Source of the DNA: QHWK01 sp035315685
Lineage (GTDB): Bacteria > Acidobacteriota > Vicinamibacteria > Vicinamibacterales > CAVVIG01
DNA length: 10,438 nucleotides
NCBI GenBank assembly: GCA_035315685.1
Contig: DATFXR010000195.1
Coordinates: forward strand, 1 to 10,438
Direction of reading: 5' to 3'
Of this stretch, positions 1-4,918 are shown in pieces; the stretch's first letter is position 1, and the number at the start of each line of letters is the position of its first letter. The translations under genes and the position numbers were made by a program. The notes under the pieces are model-generated. The model worked only from the letters and a program-made list of their open reading frames with translations, did no database searches and had not been told where the DNA came from.

Positions 1-780
1 CTGTGCACTATCGAGCGCTACCTGCGCCTGCACCAGTTCGCTCACCAGCGTCGCGCGGTCGTCGGCGCCCGCCAGGCGCGGCTCCAGTCGTCCGAGCGTT
101 TGGCCTACGCCGACGTTGGTTCCGATGGAGACCAGGGACGCGGCCACAAATCGGCCCGCGGCGGGCGCCGTAATGACTGCTTCGCCTCCCGAGAGCGGCT
201 CGATTTCGGCAGGCACCTTGACCGAGATCCGGAGATCCGAGTTCATGACGCGAGCTGTGGCGAATTCGTTCGTCCACTGCTGTTCCTTCAGGTACGCGAT
301 CGCCGAAGGATCGTCAGCCGGGCGCTTGTCGGCTTCAGCCCTTGCGGTGGGTTCGTCGGCAAAGACGGTCGTGATCCCCAGGTCGTGCCGATCGGTGAGG
401 CCCGGAGCATCGACGAGAAGCGCCCATCGATAGCGCCCGGCTGACGGAGGCACGCCCTCGACGCGGAAGGCGCCAGGCCTCGACGGCGGCGAACCGCGGA
501 GCACCGTTGCGGCACCGCCGCGCTCAGGCGCGAACTCGATCGTTGGTGTGCCTGCGTTCAGAGCCTTGAAGTCGTCGAGTTTCGTGAGGTGCACCGCAAA
601 CAACGCAGATCGTCCCGTGACGAGCGGCGGATACTCCATGTACAGCTCGGTTTTCGCCGACCAGTCCGTCACGCTCAATGTCGTGGGCTCCGCCTTCGCC
701 ACTTCACTTGGCCGCGTGCATCCCGCAGCGGAACAGATCGTCAACACGATTCCGATCAGCGTGTGGTCTCTGGTTGTCAT
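1..780 (-). CDS. RND efflux periplasmic adaptor (CzcB/CusB/HlyD-like), lipoprotein, 3' end cut by window edge
   Basis: Open from ATG at 780 to base 1 with no stop: 260 residues visible, with the C-terminal part beyond the edge. The N-terminus has a hydrophobic stretch ending in a lipobox-like AAGC (Cys21), so it is probably an inner-membrane-anchored lipoprotein. Residues about 45-143 form an extra N-terminal beta domain (motifs ELYMEYPPLVTG and LTKLDDFKAL), as found in many CzcB-like adaptors. YLKEQQW near 163-169 and FATARV follow, the usual lead-in to the barrel. The first half of the barrel-sandwich (lipoyl-like) domain starts at about 200 (VITAPAAGRFV, VGVGQTLGRLEP), and a helical hairpin begins near 239. 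Family role: it bridges the inner-membrane RND pump and the outer-membrane channel. Its ATG overlaps the stop of the upstream outer-membrane-factor gene (ATGA), and GGGAG lies five bases before the start. The substrate cannot be read directly; the subtype and partner suggest metal cations. Confidence 0.9.
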   Translation of the reverse strand, partial: MTTRDHTLIGIVLTICSAAGCTRPSEVAKAEPTTLSVTDWSAKTELYMEYPPLVTGRSALFAVHLTKLDDFKALNAGTPTIEFAPERGGAATVLRGSPPSRPGAFRVEGVPPSAGRYRWALLVDAPGLTDRHDLGITTVFADEPTARAEADKRPADDPSAIAYLKEQQWTNEFATARVMNSDLRISVKVPAEIEPLSGGEAVITAPAAGRFVAASLVSIGTNVGVGQTLGRLEPRLAGADDRATLVSELVQAQVALDSAQ

Positions 781-1997
781 TGGATCTCCCAGCCGGTGGC
801 GAATTCGAGCTCGATTTCTGACTGGCGGACAGCCAGATCCAGTGCGGCCTGCCTGATCCGAGCCGACGATCCGGTGCGAAACGCGTCGAGCAATTCCAGA
901 ATGCTCCGTTCACCGGCGTCGTAACTGACCTGTGCGATGCGTTCGATCTCGCCGGCGCTGTGCACCGCTGCGGCGCGGTATCTATCGGCAGCGTCGCGAC
1001 GCTCGAGCACCGTTGTCCGCAGCGCGGTGATGTCCGCTCGCAGCGTCAGACGAAACGCTTCGATGCGCGCCTCGGCCTGACTCGCTCGAGCGAGCGCAAG
1101 TGCCTGTTCGGGCTTGCCCCGGTCAAAGAGCGGAATGCTCGCGTGAACTGTAAACACGCTTCCGAGATCGCCGCCGCCGGCGGTCGAGGACTTCGTTCCA
1201 GCAACCACTTCAGGTTCCGGGACCCAGCGGCGATCAGCGGCCCTGCCGGAGAGGCGTGCGGCATCGACTTCTTTTCGGAGAGCGAGCAGGTCGCCACGAG
1301 CTGTCTCCGCTCGCTCGACGAGCGCGTCGATCGACGGGATGGTCGCGGGAGCGGACGGTCTCGCGATCGCCACGAGACGTGCGGAGACGACCGCCTCTTT
1401 AAAGAAGCTGGCAACGGTCGCTTGTGCTCGGGCCCGTTCACTGGTCGCGAGTGAGCGGTCAGCCTCGGCATCCAATACTTCGCGCTCGGCTCGCAGTCGA
1501 TCGAAACCGGCCGCATCGCCCGCCGCCTCTCGCTTCGCGAGGACCGCGGCGAGCTCCTGCAGCCGGTCGCGTGACGTCGTCAGCTCCTGCTCGCGTGCCT
1601 GCGCGGCGACGAGCTGCGCAAATGCGAGGCGAAGATCAGCGCGAGCCCGCCGGGTCGCGTCTTCCGAACGATTCGCGCTGGCCTCGACGAGTGTGGACGC
1701 CGCCTCGATCTCGAGCCCGCGTCGCCCCGTGATTGGCAGCGGCTGCGCGATCATCGTCATGTTCTCGGTCACACCTGCCGCCGATTCACGGTCGAACGTC
1801 AGCCGCGGATTCGGCCATCGCGCCGCTGCGAGCGCATCGGCACGCGCTACGTCGATGGCCGCCCGGATCGCGCGCAGTCGCGGAATGTCGGGCGACAGAC
1901 GGGCCAGTGCTTCCGCTTCGCTGATCGGAATGGATTGCGCGCGCGCGTTCGACGGCACAGCGATCGCCACGAGCGCGCACAAGACGGCAGTACGCAT
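777..1997 (-). CDS. CzcC-like outer-membrane efflux factor (TolC superfamily)
   Basis: 406 residues, the usual size for a CzcC/TolC-type outer-membrane factor. The N-terminal signal peptide probably ends after NARA (about residue 20). Family motifs: an early helix with ISEAEALARL (25-34), AAARWPNPRLTFDRE (about 57-71), which is typical of CzcC-type proteins, then QPLPITGRRGLEIEAA (85-100). Long Ala/Arg/Glu-rich helices form the periplasmic coiled-coil barrel. The second internal repeat contains ASIPLFDRGKPEQALA (286-301) and, near the end, YDAGERSILELLDAFR (359-374). The protein would form a trimeric exit duct working with the adaptor encoded directly downstream. Start ATG at 1997 has GAGG about six bases upstream. 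The stop overlaps the adaptor start (ATGA at 777-780), showing translational coupling. The family is secure; metal specificity is inferred from CzcC resemblance and the His- and Cys-containing neighbours. Confidence 0.93.
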   Translation of the reverse strand: MRTAVLCALVAIAVPSNARAQSIPISEAEALARLSPDIPRLRAIRAAIDVARADALAAARWPNPRLTFDRESAAGVTENMTMIAQPLPITGRRGLEIEAASTLVEASANRSEDATRRARADLRLAFAQLVAAQAREQELTTSRDRLQELAAVLAKREAAGDAAGFDRLRAEREVLDAEADRSLATSERARAQATVASFFKEAVVSARLVAIARPSAPATIPSIDALVERAETARGDLLALRKEVDAARLSGRAADRRWVPEPEVVAGTKSSTAGGGDLGSVFTVHASIPLFDRGKPEQALALARASQAEARIEAFRLTLRADITALRTTVLERRDAADRYRAAAVHSAGEIERIAQVSYDAGERSILELLDAFRTGSSARIRQAALDLAVRQSEIELEFATGWEIQ

Positions 1998-2033
1998 GAC
2001 AACCCTCGATGAGACGGAGAGATCGGGATAGAC

Positions 2034-2049
2034 GACGGGTGAGCCCGTC
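2034..2049 (-). other. Intercistronic hairpin between the His-rich gene and the outer-membrane-factor gene
   Basis: A perfect six-base inverted repeat, GACGGG and CCCGTC, encloses a four-base loop. It begins four bases after the stop of the His-rich gene. No U-run follows on the minus strand, so it is not a convincing intrinsic terminator. It could be an attenuating or mRNA-stabilising hairpin in the 55-base gap, or chance in GC-rich DNA. Confidence 0.3.
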
Positions 2050-2052
2050 AGG

Positions 2053-2445
2053 TCAGGCTAGGCGGGAAGGGGGAGGGGCGCGTGGCGAGCGAGAGACGCG
2101 AGGCGGACCGTGCGGCGGAGCCGCATCGTCCAGGACAATCGCGCTCCACGTCGCGGCCGCTGGCGCGAAGGCCGACCAGGTCGCAGGACTGCTGACCAGA
2201 CTCGGAGCGTGATAAACGGCGCCCGAAAGCCACGCTGTGGTCAGCCAGATGACGTGGTCATCGTCATCGTCCAGTCGCGCACGATCAGACGCCCCTTGGG
2301 TGTGATGCGGCGCGAAGTGTCGGTGAATCGTCGCGGTCGGGTGGTGGTCGTCGCGTTCGTGGACGTGCTCCGGAGCGAACGCGGATCCCGCGCCCACGAT
2401 GGCGGTCAACACCAGACCGCACGCGATTCGAATCGCCCGGAACAC
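2053..2445 (-). CDS. Small His-rich exported protein of unknown function, metal-operon associated
   Basis: 130 residues from a GTG start at 2445. Reading through to an upstream ATG would give a longer frame, but that extension lies across the neighbouring gene and is Arg-rich out-of-frame sequence. Here the product begins with a clean signal peptide (FRAIRIACGLVLTAIVGAG, cleaved near SAFA, residue 24). The mature N-terminus is rich in metal-ligand residues: His27, 29, 34, 35, 41, 43, 47 and 48, then an acidic run DDDDDH (59-64). A hydrophobic, Trp-containing middle (66-103) is followed by a Pro/Arg tail with HGPPR and RAPPP. I recognise this style of small His-rich exported protein beside Czc-type genes but cannot name a family. 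A periplasmic metal-buffering or delivery role for the downstream efflux system is inference. No good Shine-Dalgarno precedes GTG, and a TTG at about 2481 is an alternative start. Confidence 0.72.
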   Translation of the reverse strand: MFRAIRIACGLVLTAIVGAGSAFAPEHVHERDDHHPTATIHRHFAPHHTQGASDRARLDDDDDHVIWLTTAWLSGAVYHAPSLVSSPATWSAFAPAAATWSAIVLDDAAPPHGPPRVSRSPRAPPPSRLA

Positions 2446-2504
2446 CGCGCCATTATGGTCCGGCCGATTTTGGGCGGTCAAACGCGACGCTGAGCGGCCG
2501 GCTT

Positions 2505-2750
2505 CTAGCAGTGGCGCGCCAGAATGTCGACGATCTGTTCGAAGTGCTCCACGAGCTCGCGCCGCGCCGCCCGGTACAGCCTGCCGACGTCGAAGGTCTC
2601 GTCGCCGGTGCCGACGCGCACAGGTGACGAGCCTCCCCTCTCCGCAGCCGTGACGGCGATCTCGCCGGTGCGGACCGCGTTGATGCCGGCGAACGAAGCG
2701 CTCGCCACCGCGACGAGCGCGGTCTGCTTCAGTGCTTGTCTCCACGTCAT
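2505..2750 (-). CDS. Small protein with hydrophobic N-terminal segment, function unknown
   Basis: 81 residues. Two ATGs are possible, at 2756 and 2750. The second is preferred because GGAG sits eight bases before it but only two before the first. The N-terminus MTWRQALKQTALVAVASASF looks like a signal peptide or a single membrane anchor. The remainder is small, with a Gly/Ser/Arg-rich middle (38-50) and an amphipathic helix LYRAARRELVEHFEQIVDIL (58-77), ending in RHC. The terminal His-Cys pair might bind a metal, but that is a guess. It lies 23 bases after the three-cysteine gene and 59 before the His-rich gene, all on one strand, so it is almost certainly co-transcribed with the efflux genes. 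I do not recognise a family. Confidence 0.68.
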   Translation of the reverse strand: MTWRQALKQTALVAVASASFAGINAVRTGEIAVTAAERGGSSPVRVGTGDETFDVGRLYRAARRELVEHFEQIVDILARHC

Positions 2751-2773
2751 TGTCATGTCTCCTGCTGCCCGGA

Positions 2774-3130
2774 TCACTTCACCGCGTCGATGTAGATCAT
2801 CTGAATTCCGCCCTTTTTCACGACCGTGCCGCTGACGGTCACCTCGTCGCTCATCCTGCCGAGCAGCATCGTGTGAGCGGGCTGATGATCCTTCAGACCC
2901 GAAGCGACGTACAGGTTCCCGGCTGAATCGAGAATGCCGATTGGGTTCCCGGCCTTGGCGCAGGCGGTCGCGCACTGCTTTTTCGCCGGACCGCGGTCAC
3001 CACCTTCCAGGTAACACCACAAATCGACGACTTCGCCTGTGACCGTCGCGCGGTCGCCCCTGGGTTGTGCGCGCAGTGGCATGCGCACCAACAGCGTCGA
3101 CGTCGCGATCATCAGCAGTGTGTTTCGCAT
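2774..3130 (-). CDS. Exported OB-fold-like protein with three conserved-looking cysteines, function unknown
   Basis: 118 residues, first gene of the minus-strand operon. The signal peptide probably ends after LRAQ (about residue 22). The mature part opens with ATVTGEVVDLWCYL and closes with DEVTVSGTVVKKGGIQMIYI, the paired beta-strand pattern of a small OB-like barrel. Between them are Cys39, Cys53 and Cys57 (spacing C-x13-C-x3-C, with CATACAKAG) and His82 and His86. The cysteine cluster is a plausible metal or haem site, or could be redox active; the sequence does not decide. I have seen similar small exported proteins in Acidobacteriota-type genomes, always without an assigned function. A strong GGAGG lies six bases before ATG at 3130. 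A predicted promoter with response-regulator half-sites lies at 3161-3207. Confidence 0.82.
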   Translation of the reverse strand: MRNTLLMIATSTLLVRMPLRAQPRGDRATVTGEVVDLWCYLEGGDRGPAKKQCATACAKAGNPIGILDSAGNLYVASGLKDHQPAHTMLLGRMSDEVTVSGTVVKKGGIQMIYIDAVK

Positions 3131-3147
3131 CGCATCCCTCCGTTTCG

Positions 3148-3160
3148 AACGTCAGACGTT
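3148..3160. promoter_or_regulatory. Perfect 13-base palindrome at the predicted minus-strand transcript start
   Basis: AACGTC, one central base, then GACGTT: a perfect 6+1+6 inverted repeat. It lies three to fifteen bases downstream of the TACGAT -10 box proposed for the minus operon (3163-3168), where a repressor would block initiation or clearance. It could be an operator for a second regulator that is not encoded here. Confidence 0.35.
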
Positions 3161-3210
3161 GAATCGTAGGCAGGGGATCTGCGACTGCGCCTGACATCTT
3201 CCTGACGTTT
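3161..3210 (-). promoter_or_regulatory. Predicted regulator-activated promoter of the minus-strand efflux operon
   Basis: Read on the minus strand: CGTCAGG (3207-3201), then exactly 11 bases on TGTCAGG (3196-3190) running into CGC, then TACGAT (3168-3163) as -10. The second site starts 28 bases before the -10, and its end touches the -35 position, where no good sigma-70 -35 hexamer exists. That is the usual picture for an activator-dependent promoter. Predicted transcript start is near 3156, giving a leader of about 25 bases. Two half-sites one helical turn apart is the binding pattern of OmpR-family regulators, and one is encoded at 4235. The plus-strand promoter at 3241-3290 has the same layout. 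Confidence 0.65.
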
Positions 3211-3239
3211 GCGTCAGCGACGCGTTCACCAACCTGACA
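3202..3239. promoter_or_regulatory. Extra half-sites in the centre of the divergent region
   Basis: CTGACG (3202-3207) and CGTCAG (3212-3217) form an inverted repeat with a four-base spacer; the left arm is shared with the minus-promoter site. CCTGACA (3233-3239) is a further copy of the half-site, facing TGTCAGG at 3255-3261 to make a seven-base inverted repeat across 15 bases. These could be accessory regulator sites or allow bridging between the two promoters. Confidence 0.4.
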
Positions 3240-3240
3240 G

Positions 3241-3290
3241 CAAGATCAGGAACTTGTCAGGCGCCATCGCTCGTCCGCCTCCTACGATCC
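3241..3290 (+). promoter_or_regulatory. Predicted regulator-activated promoter of the plus-strand operon
   Basis: GATCAGG (3244-3250), then 11 bases on TGTCAGG (3255-3261) running into CGCC, then TACGAT (3283-3288) as -10. The second site starts 28 bases before the -10, as on the opposite strand. Against the reverse complement of 3161-3210 the segment matches at 36 of 50 positions by hand count, with the matches concentrated in the half-sites, in GCGC and around the -10. Predicted transcript start is near 3295, leaving a leader of about 16 bases to ATG at 3311. Confidence 0.65.
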
Positions 3291-3310
3291 CAACACGATC
3301 GGAGGACACG

Positions 3311-4162
3311 ATGAGTGCTCGCGAGTTTCTGATGAATGTGACCGTCATCGTGACGGTGATGGCGATCGCCGCCTTGCTCGAGACCCTGGTGCCGATGTTC
3401 GTTGGCAGGGAGCGGACGCGAGGGCGCCGCGCAGCGAACCTGGGTCTGACGGTCGTGGTGTTTCTGTTGAACTGGCTCCTGACGTCGGTCGCGGCGATCG
3501 TCGCGCTCGCGCTATCGGTGCGATCGGCCGGTCGATTTGGCAGCTTCACCGTGTCGCTGCCGCTCCAAATCGTTTCCGGCGTCGTGCTTCTGGACTTCTC
3601 GACCGGCTACCTCGCGCATCGGATCATGCACATGTGGCCGACCATGTGGCGATTTCATCGCGTGCATCACAGCGACGATTTCGTCGATGTGACGACCACC
3701 TACCGCACCCATCCGGTCGAAACCGTCTGGCGGTTCCTGTTCGCGATCGTCCCGGTATGGATCATCGGCATTCCACCGGCGGCGGTGCTGATCCAGCGAC
3801 TGCTGCAGGCGACCAACGGCGTCCTCGAGCACGCGAACATCAGACTGTGGGCCCCGATTGACCGGGTGCTGTCTCTGCTTTGGGTGACGCCGAACGTGCA
3901 CAAGATCCATCATTCAAGGCAACTCGCGGAGACGAACTCGAACTACGGCAACATCCTGACGATTTACGACCGTCTGCTTCGCACGTACACGCCGGCTGAA
4001 CGCGCCCACTCGGTGAGCTACGGCCTCGACGACGCCGACCCGGTCCGCTCGGCGTCGTTCGCCGGCCTCCTTTCGATGCCCTTTACGAAGGCCGAATCAG
4101 GAACCGGTGATGTGGCCCGAGCGCGGGTCGAGCCGTCGATTCACGTCGCGTCTCAGCAGTGA
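3311..4162 (+). CDS. Sterol desaturase / fatty acid hydroxylase superfamily membrane di-iron protein
   Basis: 283 residues. Start ATG at 3311 has GGAGG five bases upstream. The frame stays open to an earlier ATG at 3209, but that would place the start upstream of the predicted promoter. Hydrophobic spans lie at about 8-30, 43-68, 84-100 and 141-165. The superfamily's His clusters are all present: HRIMH (103-107), HRVHH (116-120), THP with His134, LEH with His174, and HKIHH (197-201). These bind a di-iron centre on the cytoplasmic face that uses O2 to hydroxylate or desaturate lipid chains or related substrates. The substrate is unknown; many bacterial members act on membrane lipids or carotenoids. 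It has its own copy of the divergent regulator-type promoter and lies 72 bases before the response regulator gene. A role in membrane adaptation alongside efflux is inference. Confidence 0.9.
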   Translation: MSAREFLMNVTVIVTVMAIAALLETLVPMFVGRERTRGRRAANLGLTVVVFLLNWLLTSVAAIVALALSVRSAGRFGSFTVSLPLQIVSGVVLLDFSTGYLAHRIMHMWPTMWRFHRVHHSDDFVDVTTTYRTHPVETVWRFLFAIVPVWIIGIPPAAVLIQRLLQATNGVLEHANIRLWAPIDRVLSLLWVTPNVHKIHHSRQLAETNSNYGNILTIYDRLLRTYTPAERAHSVSYGLDDADPVRSASFAGLLSMPFTKAESGTGDVARARVEPSIHVASQQ

Positions 4163-4192
4163 ATATGGGATGGGCTTGTTGCCTTACAGAAA

Positions 4193-4226
4193 AGTCAGGA
4201 ATGGGGTGCCGCGAGGCCGGTAACAT
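4193..4226 (+). promoter_or_regulatory. Possible autoregulated promoter of the response regulator gene
   Basis: AGTCAGG (4193-4199) lies 28 bases before TAACAT (4221-4226), the same spacing as in the two divergent promoters. A transcript start seven or eight bases after the -10 would fall at or just before the GTG start at 4235, implying a leaderless message. Only one good half-site is present; the expected partner 11 bases upstream reads CCTTACA. TCAGGAA also occurs inside coding sequence nearby, so chance is a real alternative. Confidence 0.32.
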
Positions 4227-4234
4227 TCCGGTGA

Positions 4235-4918
4235 GTGCGTGTCCTGATCGTCGAAGACGAGCGAAAACTGGCCCAGATCGTCGAGTCGGCGCTGCAGGCG
4301 GAGCACTACGAATCCGTCGTGGCCCCGACCGGCGAGGACGGCTTCTTTCGCGCGAATGCCGAGGCATTCGACCTGATCATCCTGGACCTGATGCTGCCAG
4401 GCCGCAGCGGGCTGGAGATCCTGCAGACCCTCAGGCAGCGGCACATCGAGACGCCGGTCCTCATTCTGACCGCTCGTGACGGCATCGACGATCGAGTCCT
4501 CGGCCTGGATCTCGGCGCCGACGATTACCTGGTCAAGCCGTTTGCCCTGCCTGAACTGATGGCCCGCATTCGCGCGCTCTTTCGCCGCGGGCGACCCTCG
4601 GATGTGCTTCGCTTGAAGGCCGCTGACCTGGAGCTGGATCTCGTGACGCGCCGGGTCATGCGTGGCGATGCTCAGCTCGACCTGACCGGCCGCGAGTTCG
4701 AGCTGCTGGAGTATCTGCTCCGGCATCAGGGCCACCTCGTGTCTCGTGAAATGCTCGCGCGCGAGGTGTGGAGAGAGCCGCGGCGGGCCACGCCCCTCGA
4801 CAACGTCATCGACGTGCAGATGACACGGCTTCGCAAGAAGGTCGACGCCGACGGCGTTCCGCGCCTCATCCACACTGTCCGCGGCGTCGGTTTCGTGCTG
4901 CGCGAAGGCGAGCCGTGA
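4235..4918 (+). CDS. OmpR/PhoB-family response regulator (CusR-like)
   Basis: 227 residues, full family length. Receiver domain about 1-115: MRVLIVEDE start with the acidic pair Glu7-Asp8, phospho-acceptor Asp51 in LIILDLMLPG, Thr79 in ILTA, and Lys101 in the LVKPF motif. Winged-helix trans_reg_C domain about 125-225: LDLTGREFELLEYLL, a recognition region around NVIDVQMTRLRKKVD, and the closing wing HTVRGVGFVL. Phosphorylated by the kinase downstream, it should bind 11-base-spaced direct repeats such as those at 3190-3207 and 3244-3261. The GTG start is fixed: the codon just before it, in frame, is TGA, and homologues begin at this methionine. No normal Shine-Dalgarno is seen (GAGG is about 18 bases away), so initiation may be leaderless. 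Its TGA overlaps the kinase ATG. It resembles metal-responsive CusR/CopR types, but specificity cannot be read from sequence. Confidence 0.96.
   Translation: MRVLIVEDERKLAQIVESALQAEHYESVVAPTGEDGFFRANAEAFDLIILDLMLPGRSGLEILQTLRQRHIETPVLILTARDGIDDRVLGLDLGADDYLVKPFALPELMARIRALFRRGRPSDVLRLKAADLELDLVTRRVMRGDAQLDLTGREFELLEYLLRHQGHLVSREMLAREVWREPRRATPLDNVIDVQMTRLRKKVDADGVPRLIHTVRGVGFVLREGEP

Noticed and set aside
1339..2031. Long plus-strand frame of 230 codons opposite the CzcC-like gene
   Set aside because: It is a Ser/Ala/Arg-rich shadow of a clear minus-strand gene with signal peptide and family motifs; it shows no domain and no good ribosome site of its own.
2047..2057. GTCAGGTCAGG tandem near the end of the His-rich gene
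   Set aside because: The two copies are five bases apart, not 11, face the wrong way for the minus operon, and partly encode the end of a gene.
2446..2745. Upstream extension of the His-rich gene to an ATG at 2745
   Set aside because: The extension lies over the 81-residue gene in another frame, is Arg-rich low-quality protein, and would bury the obvious signal peptide.
2751..2975. Upstream extension of the 81-residue gene to 2975
   Set aside because: It overlaps most of the three-cysteine gene in another frame and is charged, repeat-like shadow sequence. The ATG at 2750 has a well-spaced GGAG and starts a hydrophobic segment.
3209..3310. Earlier ATG for the desaturase gene
   Set aside because: It would begin inside the operator region and upstream of the predicted transcript start, while ATG at 3311 has a strong GGAGG at proper distance.
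3293..3312. Direct repeat ACACGAT flanking the Shine-Dalgarno of the desaturase gene
   Set aside because: Seven bases repeated once across a ribosome site is easily chance, and no matching element exists at the opposite promoter.
4198..4229. GGAATG / CATTCC inverted repeat before the regulator gene as a terminator
   Set aside because: The arms are only six bases, the spacer is 20 bases and no U-run follows, so a terminator for the desaturase gene is not supported.
4184..4873. Minus-strand 229-codon frame opposite the response regulator
   Set aside because: It is a codon-structure shadow of a canonical OmpR-family gene, with no recognisable domain.
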